From: Stachybotrys elegans
Lineage: Eukaryota > Ascomycota > Sordariomycetes > Hypocreales > Stachybotryaceae
Reading direction: 5' to 3'
Assembly (NCBI GenBank): GCA_020746835.1
Contig: JAGPNK010000002.1
Location: forward strand, 1,116,001 to 1,180,000
Length of the DNA stretch: 64,000 nt
The notes beneath the pieces were generated by a model that saw only the letters and a program-made list of their open reading frames with translations, searched no databases and had not been told where the DNA came from. Both the position numbers and the translations under genes were made by a program. Below are positions 1-12,179 of the stretch, piece after piece; position 1 is the first letter of the stretch; every line of letters begins with the position of its first letter.

Positions 1-3000
1 GAAGTCAGAGTACGAGCATATCGGCTCTGAGTCATGAGAACTGCCGAAACAAGGGAAGCATGACTTATGATAATAGCTAACGATATGTTTCATCTAGGAG
101 CTGGATGGGAGGAGTGGCGGCATCGGTATGGACTAGGGAGAAGAGATGGGTGATGATGGGAGATGGAGGGGATAATCGGCCAAAGAAGGATACATAGAAG
201 ATATGATGTAGGTGCCGTGGCAAGTTGCTATAGGCAGTGCTGTGGCAGGTCCGCCAACTTGACTAATGTATGGAAGGCGCACCATCTCCAAGTTCCTTCC
301 CGCTTTCCTCGCACAACCTACTTGGTACCCCAAACCACACGACACTTGGCCAACATTTCATCCACCCACAGACGGCAGCGCGGCAGGCATCGGGGAGGTG
401 CTTGCGTGCACGGAATCCTCTCCAGAGGCGAGCAGCCAGCAACCTCACACAGCAGGAGTAGAAGGCCGTTGAACCCCGTCAAAAACAGTCCTGACATGGA
501 GCTTAGAACCTGCTGTCCGCGACTGTAAGCATGCCCACGAAGAACAAGTCTAAGACACGACTCGGTTCAGCAAGGCTTCTCTCCCATGACAGCTGTTCGA
601 ATGTCCCAGCTGTGGGTGCGCTGGCCGCTAGATTCTGCCTCGCTATCTCGGACCACCCGTATTTCACGACAATTACCACCGACCCGAGTCTCAGCTATTC
701 TCACCCCTTTATTCTCGCGATAGCATAGTCCGAGCCCCCGGTCAGATCCCCGCCCGTCGTGTCTCAGGTAGCAGGGAGTCACGCTGCCTGGGTGAGCTGC
801 ATATTGCGATACCGCCCCAAGGGTGAAAAATAAACTCACAACACTACGGCCGTACAAGACGAATAGGGTATGGGCACGCGCGTCGCTTGCCGCGCCCAGA
901 CTGCCTCCTCTGCTCACGCGTCCTGGCAGCAGTTCTAAATAGAGGACATTCTCTCGCAGTGCATCATCTCCGGAACAAACGGAAGACAGGACGAAGAAAA
1001 TAGACCCGGCCCAGCTTGGATACGACATATTCGGTCAAGACCCTAGCATGTCTTATCCGAGATCCTTTAGGACACATGATGCATGCACGCATGCATATGG
1101 AGCTAAAGACGGACAGAGAGACAAGACACAGGCAGTATCGCCCCTCCTTTCTTCTCCACATCCACGTCCATTCTGAAGAGCAGCCCCGCTGAGCCACCAA
1201 ATACCAAGGGCCCCCAACGATCGTAGGATGGAAAAACGGCAGAGGGCTCTATGTGCCGAGAGGGTCAGACCAGAAGGTGCCCCGAGATGAGTGAGCACGC
1301 GGCGGATGCTTGTCGTGCCGGGGTGCGCACCAAGGTGGTGGTGCCACGAGGGAGGCGGTTGAAGATGACAGAAGTCTAGGCGCTTGACGCGGCAGTGATC
1401 GCGCCTACAAGACCCAGTCGAGCAAATCACCTTTGCCCGCACTACACCACCCAGCCATTTCCGTCCCCTTTTCGACGTCATGGTTTGCCCTAATTGGATT
1501 TGCGTACGATTGCCGTGCTCCATCGGGGAATATCTATATTTGGTGCTTGGGAGCCTACGGTTCGACCACCGGCCCGAATGACTAGCTGACCTGACTGTAC
1601 GCTTGCTCTCCAGGCAGACAGACGACACTCACAAAAATTATCATTGCACGGAAAGTTTAATCTTCCTTGGTCTCTTGGGAACCGTACCGAGTACACAGAC
1701 CAAAAAAATGCCTTACCCGCTTGGCGCGCCGCGGCTGCGCCCGCGAAGGATTTTCGTTAGCATGGGGGAACCTAGCACAACTGGGATAATGGACGACAAG
1801 CGACAGAGTGGATGAAATGGGTTTTTTTTTCTTTGGTTCTTAAGTCAAGTCTATGGATTTGGGGCATCCAGTACCCCTGGTCTGTAGTAGGTAGTCGACA
1901 CTATCCGGTAGTGTTATGCCCATGTACTGCAAGTAGACGGGTTTCAATGGTACCAGCCCGTGGTATCAGGATCGACCATTAGTGAGCGCACTGCGCCATG
2001 GCCATGGTAGTACAACATCGTGTAGACACATCGATGGAAAGTAGAAATAGCAAACTTGAACAGGAACGTAGGCCAGAAGGTCAACAAGAGAGACATTACA
2101 GAAAAGGAAATGCAACCAGAAAAGGATCAGAGACATATAAGAAAAAAAGAAAAAGTAAAAATAAGCAGAAACAGGGGGGGAGTGAGAGGATGAGGGTGAG
2201 AAAGGTTGCACCACGAGACTGGCTGGGCGCATCCCATCTCACCAACGAATCAGACATTACGTTGTCCCATTCCATATCGAACGCCGCGAAAATTCCTTCC
2301 AGTCTTTCCCGTAACTGCCAACATGGCTCCAAAGGCCAAAAGTGAAGAAGAGAAGATGTGACGGGACGTTGGTGCTCGCCATCATCGGGTGTTGTATCAG
2401 TAGGCGGTATAGGGGACATGTCGTCAAGACTCCTGTCTCCCGTGAGCCAGGCCAGCCGGCTCGGACCTAAAATGAAGAAAGTCGAGAAGAAGAAGAAGAA
2501 AACAAAGTTGTGCCGTGAGGCATCAGCAGCAGCTGATATAAAGTGTCGATTCCAAGCGCCTCCGCGTATCCTGTTCCATCATTTCCCATAACCCATATTA
2601 CCATTCCATTTCATTTCCAGCCGCTATGCAAACAAGAAGAAAAAGGTCCATCAAGAAAAGAAGTCGTATAAGAAAGGCAGTATCGATAGGAGAGGGGAAT
2701 GGCCTGCCACCAGTTCGACCTCTGCTGTCAGTGCTTGGTGGTGACGAAGCAGCTAAGCCCAAGCTACTCTGGCGCGGGAAGCAATGACAGAGGGTGCTGG
2801 TGTCGAGATGCAAAGATGGTAGACGTGAGCATCAATGGCCATTGAGCCCAGTCGTCGTTTCGACATGGGCGAGGAGAGGGTGAGTGGTGTCGTGAGGTCA
2901 ATGAGTGTCGTTCGATTGCGATTCGAAAGGTCCATGGCCGAAAAAGGCGTCGTGATTCATTCCCAAGTCTTCGATAACGTTGCTGCGTGTTCTTCGTGGC

Positions 3001-3271
3001 GAAAGAAGCAAAGAGGTAGGCGGGCGGAATTGAATGTAAGAGGCAGGCCCTTTGTGAGTGAGGACATGGCCGGGGGACGGGGACGGGGACGGAATCATTG
3101 CATGGCGGCCGGGGCAGATGAGGAAGCCAAGTAGCGTGCATGCCGCACAAGCAATGAGGAGAGGCGGGAAGGGTTCGCCGAATATAGGTAGGAGATCCAA
3201 TCATCCAACTCGAAGACCACCAGACACGGGCAGCGCCCGGACAAGCAGCCCATTACCGAAGACAAGACTTT
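1..3271. other. Gene-free flank
   Basis: I see no supportable gene on either strand. Open frames here are short, lack good start context and have no family resemblance. The part nearest 3271 is likely the 3' flank of the small minus-strand gene that ends there. Confidence 0.5.
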
Positions 3272-3502
3272 TCACCTATAGCCCTTGCTGGAGCGGGTGC
3301 TGTGGTAGCCCGAGTCGGCATAGGAGTATTCGGAAGCATACTGAGCGCTGCGGCTCGAGTGGACGCTGCAAGCGTAGCCAACGTAGATGGTACGTTCTTG
3401 GATGTGGTGGTTAGGGCGTCCATAAGCAGCACAGCGGTCAATGGCATGCTGGTAGTAGAGGCAGCGGCATGCCGAGTAGAGCTCAACAAGCTGGTAGCAC
3501 AT
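3272..3502 (-). CDS. Small conserved cysteine-rich fungal protein, 76 aa
   Basis: A single-exon 76-residue protein beginning MCYQLVELYSACRC. I recognise the MCYQ start, the early CRC pair, the YGRPxH-like segment and the VGYACSxHS segment as a small protein family widespread in filamentous ascomycetes; its function is unknown to me. Five cysteines lie in the first 45 residues (2, 12, 14, 24, 45), which could bind metal, while the tail is rich in Ser and Tyr. No signal peptide or membrane segment is visible. The start has the context GCCACCATG, close to optimal. Upstream on the same strand there is no ATG for about 550 nt, then a TATAAG near 4064-4069, so a long clean leader is likely. Overlapping frames on both strands are shadows. 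The family assignment rests on memory of similar proteins. Confidence 0.72.
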   Translation of the reverse strand: MCYQLVELYSACRCLYYQHAIDRCAAYGRPNHHIQERTIYVGYACSVHSSRSAQYASEYSYADSGYHSTRSSKGYR

Positions 3503-4053
3503 GGTGGCGAGTGCGTGTGGTTGAGTCCGGGATCAGCCAGGAAAGAAGCTCGAGGGAGCAATTGGTGAAAAGACGATGTGTGGTTGTGACAGGAGGGACG
3601 AAGGAGATGAGAAGCAATAACAGAGCAAGTGAAGCAGAGACCGAGAGAGCAAGAAGCTTGAAAGTCGAGTCTGTGGATGAGTGAAGTGTTGGTTCGATGT
3701 GTTGATGTGTTGGTTGAAGCTCAAGAGGAAGCAGAGAAGGACCGGGTGCCTGAGCTCTACTTAAGGAAAAAAGAAAAGAAGAGAAGAGAAGCAGCCTGGA
3801 GTCTGGTCGGATAGAAGTGGGCTGTGATGGTGCGATGGACCGGGGGAGGAGGGAATCTAAGCGTGAATGCGAGCGTGTGATTGTGGGATTCTGGGCAGAG
3901 GAGGCGGAGGAGAGTTGTGTAGCAGAATAGGAATTAAGGCAACCTGGCAAAGACAATAGAAGGAACCAAAAAGAGTGTCAAAGAGGGGCTATGACTGGAG
4001 GTGGATGGGAAGGTAGCGAGCAGGCAGGCAAGAGGACTTTGAATCGAGGCGAG
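3503..4053 (-). other. ATG-free 5' leader of the 76-aa gene
   Basis: Reading the minus strand toward the gene, no ATG occurs between about 4053 and the start codon at 3502. The minus strand is pyrimidine-rich here, as in many fungal leaders. Such a depletion is expected if ribosomes scan through it. Confidence 0.55.
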
Positions 4054-4063
4054 GCATCGCAGC

Positions 4064-4069
4064 CTTATA
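4064..4069 (-). promoter_or_regulatory. Possible TATA element (TATAAG)
   Basis: TATAAG on the minus strand lies just beyond the upstream edge of the ATG-free tract, at the distance expected if transcription starts some 30 nt downstream. The position is the only support. Confidence 0.35.
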
Positions 4070-4584
4070 GGACTTGCAGCCTGGAGGAGGAGGAGGAGGA
4101 GGGCGGGACGGGGAGGATGGAGGTTGCACTATCCGCACACCACTCGGCCTGAGCCCAGCACACCCCATGCCATGACCCTGACCTCACCTCAGTCCTCGAT
4201 GTGCCTGGGGGGGAGGGGGTATGGGAGAGAGCCAAGGCAGCACAAGGCACCAGCGGACAAAGTGACGCCAGCGACGCCAGCGAGGTGCAGTGAGTCTGAC
4301 AGTCCTCCATGAAAGTGACTAAGGCCAGGTAGGAGGTAGGGTCAGGAAAGGTAAGGATGCGGGTGCGGGTGCAGCAGGTCCCCAGCATGGGTTTGTGCTT
4401 TTTGCTATGGCCCATGGGCATGGCATGACAAGGGCCAGGCATGGGCGATGATGGCGCAGGCTGGGCACTCGACAGGCCACACGAACGGGTACTAGAGCAA
4501 GGACTGGATGGAGATGGATGGAGAGACTAGGGAAGGGAAGGATGGATAGAACGGATGCGAGTGGAGAGAGTTTGTGTGTGCACA

Positions 4585-4608
4585 AGAGAGAGAGAGAGAG
4601 AGAGAGAG
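4585..4608. repeat. (AG)n microsatellite
   Basis: About 12 uninterrupted AG units, directly visible. Confidence 0.95.
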
Positions 4609-5140
4609 GGACAAAATTGGCACATGTGTTGCTATTCCCATAGCCAGAAGGTACGAAGGCGCAGGAGAGTAGATGCATCGCTCCATTGCCCTATCCAAGA
4701 GGCGTGGGAAAGCAAATGGGAGACAGATGCAGCAAAAAAAGGAAGAAGAAGAAAAGAGAGAACAGAATTAGCCCGTGCGAGTGCAAGCAAACACAATTGC
4801 GGTGCGAAGAGGAGGGGGGTGCAGGTACTAACTTCAGGGCCTCGGAGAGCAGCCGCAACAGTGCAGACAGAGGTAGCACAGCAGCCAGTAAGAGGGCTGG
4901 GGACGAAAAAGAGTCATCAACTACCCAAGCCCGCCTACGATAGGCGTGCCCTGTCAACCAGGTAGGGGTGGAGGGGGTGTGGCTGGAGAGTCGAACTGGA
5001 AAACATACATAAAAAGAAAACGACTGAACGGGGATCTCTGGAGGAACATGAATGGCGCCAGCGCCCGGACGGACGGGGGTGGGAGGGGCAGTACTGCAAA
5101 CTAGCACGTTTATTAGCGGGAGGAGAGGCACCTGTAGGAA

Positions 5141-5162
5141 GGATGGATGGATGGATGGATGG
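5141..5162. repeat. (GGAT)n microsatellite
   Basis: Five GGAT units in a row, downstream of the small membrane-protein gene on the other strand. Confidence 0.95.
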
Positions 5163-5309
5163 CACCCACACCCATAGGCCATTGGGGGCTGCTGCGAGCG
5201 AAAGAGCTGCAAGACATGGAGCGGGCAGCCAGCCAGCCCGCCCGCCCGCAAATGGTTGCTTCTACAGGACAGAGGGCAATGTTGGCGAGAAGTCCCAAAT
5301 CCGGCAGCA

Positions 5310-5625
5310 TCATGCACATCCAGCACCAATCTTGGCCAGGACGCTGATCATCTTCATGTCGTCGGCCGGGTCTTTGCATGCGTCAACGGCGGCGAGGGTG
5401 ACCTGCAGCAAGGCTGACCAAGGCTTGATTCATCCATCCTGCTTTCCGAGATGGCACCTCGCTCGACCTGAGCAGCGCCAGCGCCAGCGCCAGGCCTTGT
5501 GCATTCGGACCCAGCATGACCTACATACAAACCTTGAAAAGCTGGAAAAGCACGACGAGGATGAGAGCGCCGAAGAGGGTGGGCACAATGCTTACTACAA
5601 TCTTGCATAGCGACATAGTAGGCAT
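5310..5625 (-). CDS. Putative two-exon small membrane protein, 61 aa
   Basis: Exon 1 is 5625-5533 and exon 2 is 5402-5310, joined in phase 0 across a 130-nt intron with a GTTTGT donor and a TTGCTGCAG acceptor. The two 93-nt exons give 61 residues. Residues 12-30 (SIVPTLFGALILVVLFQLF) form one strong hydrophobic helix, followed by a soluble tail with an Asp/Lys-rich segment (DACKDPADDMKM) and a short hydrophobic end. Without splicing, exon 1 runs into a stop three codons later. Both exons use the C-ending codons seen in the real genes of this window. An alternative ATG lies three codons in, at 5616. I do not recognise the family. It resembles tail- or signal-anchored micro-proteins of inner membranes, but that is only a guess. 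The weak branch site is a reason for caution. Confidence 0.5.
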
Positions 5626-8600
5626 GTAGGGTGAATCAAGTGAGGTGAGCCACCATCACCGACAGGTACCTTGGTGATGGTAATCGAGTAAGCCCATGCT
5701 TGGTAGAACCGGTACTACATCGTTCCTTGCATGCCCAGCGCGATGGCACTACGGGAATGGGACCACAAAAGGTCAAGCCAGACAGACGAGCTGCATACGG
5801 CAGCCAACTGCGTACCGTCCCAATGCTACGCAAGGTGATATGAGGTATGCATGCACCTACATCAGACGAACAAGTAAATGCTCGGTTCAGATAACAAATA
5901 GCCCCCGCAGAGCAAACCCAAGTTCAAATTACCCAAGTACCCAGACATCAGCCAAATCGCCAACCAACCAAGGTTAGGGTGATACTGGATGTGTGTTAAG
6001 CAATCCACACGACACCTCTCCTATACTTGGCACATCTTTGGGGGTTTTGTCCTGTTGCCTCACATCAAGCATCAAATACGGCAGGTCAATAGCCGTGCTC
6101 TATAGACAGAAGGGATTTTTGTCCATTCCTCCACAAGCAGGTGAATACATGAATAGGCTGTAGAGGTTGCAAATGCCACTCCCGTGAGTTGCACATCGGA
6201 TGCAGACAACCATATGCCTGCAGCCCCGGTCCTCTCCAACACAAGCAGTTGAGGACCATCCATCCAGTCACCTGGGAGGACCGCCCAACCTACTTGGCAG
6301 GTGCCAAGTCCGTCTCGTGCAGACGGAAATGGTTCTTTCTGCCTTGCGGAACCATTTTAGGCAAGGCGCGTTTCCTAACTTAGACGGATATGAGTGGGCG
6401 AAGCCACTACGAGGGAGTCAGCAGCGCCCAGCAAATACAGCGGACCAAGGTAACTTGGGTACTAGGTATGGGTCTAGGGGTGGCCCAGAAGAAGATGAGA
6501 GGTGAGAGGCCTGCCCTAAGGTCAGGTACAATGCAGTCTCCTGCACTTCACCGTCGCCGCGGTTGCTTTTGGGGTTGCACACATCTTGCAAGGCAGGTAC
6601 CAAATGCATGCAACCTACATCTCTATCTGCCTTTCCAAGTATGGAATCCCCCCTGCCCATCTCCCTAGCAGAATACAAAAATACACCAGCATATGGTGCC
6701 GACAAAGCACATGATGATCATGAGCATGTTGCTTCACTGCCCAGCAGAGGCAATGCAGCGGCCGTTTGTGTTGCACAAGAAGAGAGAGAGTCCGCATGGT
6801 ACGCACGTTAGGTACATTAGGTAGTAGCGCCTCACCCGAGCGAGGCAGGTGCTGTCCGGCTGCAGAGTATATGCGAGGCAGGCGCCATTGTGCACGTTCT
6901 GGAGCACGACTGAGTACCTAAGTTAGTACAGTAGGTATGTACTAAGGTACTAATTATTTTCCAAATCGTTCAACCTCAAAAGTTTCAAACTCTGGCGAAC
7001 CATGCTTGGACCTCGGCCTCGCCCTGGCAGCCGCCCACTGCTCCCAAGCTTAGTCGCTGACACACAGGCGTCGCACAGAGCTCTCCTGCATCTGTCCGAG
7101 GCCGAGCTTGCGGCTGCTTGAAGCCATTTTCCATCTTGTCGCTCAAACCCCATTATCGCGAGGCCAGGCAACCCGTCGTTCTCGGGACGTTTCCATGCCG
7201 AGGGCCATGACGGCACGAGCACGGAGCAACGCTGACACCAACACGGCCCCTGTCACACCCTCGTCACGATCCTTGACCAGCTCAAGACTGGGGTCGGCCC
7301 CTGCCTAGCTCGCGCCAATAGCGTCTCGCAAGCGCGCCATTGAAGCAATCAAGCCCCTGGTGCACCTTGCGGCCCGGCAATGGAGGGCTTGTCGAAATGT
7401 CGATTCCGAAGGCCAGGACATCATCACGACATGTTCATGGTCCCATTTGAAGACCAAGGACTTTCATCTGACGTACATGCAGCCTGTATCATCCACGCAG
7501 GCCAAGAGCGCATGTGCGTCTTCCGATTTGTCCCAAGTAAAATAGCTCCCGACAAGGTACAGCACGATGGAGAACCGAACGACTCACTATGGCCTTGGTT
7601 TCTAGAATGATGAAGAATGAGTATCCATCCAGAAGACGGCGACCCATTCGGGTCGTATCGATCGGTGTCCATACGTCATTGCTATTGAGTTGTTTCCAAC
7701 ATTATCGCACAAGATAAACGAAACCAACGTGAGATCTCACAAAAGCCACCGATACAGACGCAGAGGCTTAGCAGCCGTGGCTGGTGCATACCCGTGCCCT
7801 TCACCGGCCCTCAGCCGCGATTCGCATCTTGTCCCCTTCACACACTGGAAATAGAAAGGTTGAAAGCCACACCTTGGCAGAACTACTTGTTGGTTGCTGA
7901 CGGCACAGCAAACGTCGATGACATGGGATCCTCGTAAGGCTGGGCCCGTGCCTTGGGAAGACACCCCCCCCCCCTCCTCCAAACCACCACACCACCACAC
8001 CAAGACCAATTCTCTCTAACGGCTCATAGTCGAATCCACCACCATTAGACCTAGCCTTGCTTGCCAACACTAACACCATGCTCCTCAAATCGGCCGCTTG
8101 AGCATCATGGTGACAACCGGAGCTTCCAAGGAGAAGGGGACTGGGTCTTGTCAATCGCAGTCAGCACCACGGGGCTTGCCACTTCAACATACAAGTCTCC
8201 GCGCGGCTAGAGATAATCGCAGCATGGGTTACCAACGCCCGATCGGCAGCATGCAGTTGGAGATGTGGTCGTTGGATTATCCCCATAGGCTTACGCCGAC
8301 AGCAAAGGCCATTTTCCACAGCCATGTGAAACGCTCCTTCCCAGTACGAGGGGCACATTTCTTCGTATGAATGAGGCAAAAGCTTATTGGATTTCGCCCG
8401 AATCTTGCGATAGCAGAAGCGGGGCGTGCATGAGCTGTCTGAGACCTGCATTGCCATTTGCTGCAGGTCTCACATTTCTTCCCTCTCATTCGACCAGCTG
8501 CCAGATTCTCTGAGACATGATCTGCACGCGCTCGTCTACCCATCTTGACGTCCACGATGCAAATCACCTCAATGACTAAACCCGCCGGAGAGCCGGGGCA

Positions 8601-11600
8601 AGCCAGATCGCCAGAAATGGGTATGTACCATCACCGCCACACTTGGAGTTATTCTTATATATACACCGTTCTTCAGTTTTCAACTTGATGGAGGGGCGTG
8701 CTTAGGCAGCTTTATTCGGTCCAACGCCTGGCCCGTCTGATAACTGGGTTCGCCGGAAGCGCCATGGGATTCCCGTCTTGCTCATCATCTTCCACACCGA
8801 TCTATTCCCGCCGTCGCAATAGCTTACACAGTATGTTTGGTCCACGCAAGAGCATGTTGATCAAACCCCCCCCACAATCTCATTGCACTTGGGAACTGTG
8901 GCCAGGGGCCACCTTGACCACCTGCCAAGCATTTCCCCAAGGGAAGGGGTCCATGGAGCGCCCGGCATTAGGGCGTTACGATCCCGGTTTACCCTGCCAC
9001 GGGAGAAAAAGCACTGACAGGCTTCCGTAGTATTCTATGGACTTGGTATGGCTACGCTGTAACCTGGTCATTGCATCGATTGAGGGAGGGTTCGATCATC
9101 ATTTCTGGCCAGTTGTTTCCGAGCTCGGGCCCTGGCTGTGTTTGGATTGGCCACTCGTTCGCGCTCGATTCACCCACCTACCCAAGATTAGGATTCCAAA
9201 CCAATCTCGAGCCTCCATCGTCATTTTGCGAGCAGCCTGGCACGCAATACGATCTGGGGGGGGGGTGGATAGATTTCAAATCGGCTGCTTGGGTCTTTTT
9301 CCAGATGACAGTTGAGGAGATTTTTAATCAGCGCATGACAAATCTTTAGGACAATACGTCCTATGCGGCCCATATCGGAAATATTTCACGGGATCCCTTG
9401 AAAATGCAATCGCGTCGTAAGGTGGGGAGGGGACATGAATGCCTAGTTTCGCAGGCTCAATTGGCGTCTGCCTAATCACGCATGCCTGTTCTGGAGTCTG
9501 ATGACACTGCACTTTCTACGGCCTTCAGTCATGCTTCCGGCCGTGTCAGGGTCCCCGGGCCATCAGCAATGACCTCATGCTACCCTGGTGTTCCCGTTGG
9601 GCGGTGGAGGGATGGAATCTTATGGCACGGGATTTTTTGCGTCTCACGGCTTTCGGCTCGACAAGGCTACTCTCTGGGTCTGTCAGGTGTCGCAGGCGCA
9701 AGAGCAGAAACATGTCCCAAGGCGGCCGAGGGCATAAGACCTAGCAGCGGACTGCTGATGATAATGACGAGAAGAGCCATGTTCCGATGCATCATTCTGC
9801 TAGGTGCGTCTCTTCTCTGTTGTCTGTTGCATCTTTCTGGGCTGGGCTCCACCTGCTGCGCCTCGCTCCGTGGCTGGCTGGACCCGCCTTCCGGCCGTCT
9901 CCGCCCCGGAGTCGCCGGCGGGGCCACGTTAGTTGAACGGGTTGAACGGTCAAACGATACCGCTTTCTGCCATGCTGGACCAAAGAAACCTCGCACTGCA
10001 TCATACACCATGGCCGCCGCTTGACTCACTCACAAGGTCAGATGCGCCGACAGGGTTCCTGCAATCGATCGATGCCGGTTGGTTTGCGTCTTGTCGTCTC
10101 GCCGTCTCATTGGAAACGCCGTCTCCTGTCATCGGAAGGGTTCCTTTCCGTGCTCACACAACTAACCATACGCCCTGCCTACCGTGCGTGTGCGCTTCGA
10201 GGACGGCAGAACTAGTGGCCCTACCGCACTGCTTCTTTCCGAGCTGAAATGAAGCTGCATGCAGACGCCAGCCGGAGGAACCAATCGCTCTCCGACAAGG
10301 CCAGGCAGCCGGGCAATTCATCTAGCGCCCGCCCGATGCATGGACTCTGTCCGGCTCGTTTCGTCTCATGTTTCTGCATGCCCTAGCTTCGTCACGGAGC
10401 TACGGAGTACACACAGACAACCTGCATACCCTCACCAGTACGCATGTAAGGCGTATGTACGGCGGTGGATGCCATTCCCAGCACAATAGCCTTGCCCAGC
10501 TGTGCTTTAGCTGCCAAGACCTCCACATCCATCTCCACAGACGCACTCCCCCATCCACTCTTTGCCGCGAAACTTGAGTCCTCTTTGGGTTAGATTCTCG
10601 CATCAGTTCTCTGTCCCAGCCACACACACAATAGCAACAATCGTTTCTCTTGCCGTTGCTTGTGTGTTCTACAGAGCATCATGACCATGATCATCATGGC
10701 TGTCATCTTGCCAACAACTGCTTCTTCGGAAGCTTGCGCGCGGCTGGGGCTGCTGCACGGTTAAGCGCCCGCCGAGCTCAGCTGGTGTCGATCCTAAATC
10801 TCCAAACCCTCGGCAAAGCATGTGAGCTCGAATTGAGCTCTTACCTCTCTTTGCATGCCCCCGTCGCCAATTGTTTTGCTTACTGACGATTTCGCCCAAT
10901 TCAGTCACCCGTATACCAGAAACATCTCCTTTCCTCCTTTTTTCGACTCTTCCTCGTTGCGGCTGTGGCAGGATTCCAAATCGTACCTCTGTTTCTCTTC
11001 CGAGGTCTCGTGTCCTGTTTACCATGGGAATCATGTGAACTCGTCTCTCGCCCTCGTCACCTGGTTTCGCTTTTGCGCCCCGGTCTGACTCAATTCATAG
11101 TCATCTCTGAAGAGAACACCACCACCACCACCACCTACCCCTGTCAATCATAGGAGGCCACGCCGCCCCGTTGGTGAGGCCATCCGCTTCATGCACCTTC
11201 ACCAACTACGACAGCAGCAGCACCGCCCACAGCATGTATCCACGGACATGTTGCTCTTCCTGCGTATCTTGTCTTCATTGTCTTCCAATGGCGAGGGTGG
11301 CGGAGAACCCCCCCTCCTTTTCGCAATATGCACCTAGGTAGGTAGATAGATATATGTAGGCAGCTTGGTGAGTAAGTAGTAATTAGGATCCCGGGCTCAT
11401 TGTTGCGGTTCCCTTCTTCCTCGCCACACGGCCCCCAACGTTTGCCTGTTGCCCCCCTCCTTCGCCACGGAACCCCATCTGCAAACATGTCAATCCCTTC
11501 GACTGCCGTTCGGCACTCAACTCGCTCGCCAGAGGCCCAGCCCACACGCCCCCCTGCCCGCACCTGTTCCTCCTTCTCGGCATGCAGATAATGTCGCACC

Positions 11601-12179
11601 AAGGAACCCGCACCACACAAAAGTCGACATTGCACCACACTGGCCTTGCCCGGCCGCATTCCCCGTTTGTCCCTCCATTTTTTTTTCAGCCCTGCATGAT
11701 GCACACTCCGTCGACCACCGAGACCTCACATTTGTTTGGGTACGTGTACGTTTATGTATGTGTATGTGTTTATGTACAGTGTATTGTAGGTGAGTATAGA
11801 CACTCTGGGTCGCCGATGTCGTCGGGTTTCACCAGAAAGGAACAGTTTGCCCAATGATAGAGGAAATTAAAACATTGAGGAAGCGCAGAATGGGGGCTCA
11901 GTCCCTTATGCGCCACCGCCAGGTCGTAGAATATTAAGTCTTTTTTTCTTTGTTTCGTCATTACGGCATGCCAGCTAGTTCTGTGCAGGCATCCGTCCCA
12001 ATTCAACCCAAGTATAGCTTCTTGTCATGCCACTCTTCGTCAAATGCTGTAATAAGTAATAATCAAATGCTCAACAACTCCATCCGTGGTATGCCTTGAA
12101 AGCCATCCCGTCTGCCAATTAGGTTCTTCCGGTGCTTGCAGCAGAGTGTCGCCGGTTTCCCCCCTCGTATGTTCCAAGC
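5626..12179. other. Gene-poor 6.5-kb intergenic region
   Basis: No gene can be supported. Frames such as 9482-10024 (+) and 9667-10029 (-) overlap one another, have no family features and begin at weak or non-ATG codons. The region carries TACCTA/TAGGTA-type motifs (6809-6822, 6914-6952, 11329-11346), one copy of the dispersed 9-mer TACGGAGTA and a homopolymer C tract near 7966. The part next to 12179 is the 3' flank of the Pom1-type kinase gene. Confidence 0.5.
10401..10409 (+). repeat. TACGGAGTA 9-mer, copy 1
   Basis: Exact match, followed by C, so the core is TACGGAGTAC. It lies in the gene-poor left region. Confidence 0.8.

Larger units (their letters stand above)
4070..5309. other. Intergenic with simple repeats
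   Basis: No supportable gene. The stretch holds an AG dinucleotide run and a GGAT tetranucleotide run. A 212-codon minus-strand frame (4691-5329) is low-complexity and shows no family features. Confidence 0.5.

Noticed and set aside
4691..5329. 212-codon minus-strand frame
   Set aside because: Low-complexity, it overlaps microsatellites and the exon of the small spliced gene in another frame.
9482..10029. Overlapping 180- and 120-codon frames on opposite strands
   Set aside because: Mutual shadows in GC-rich sequence, no domains, weak starts (the minus frame opens with GTG).
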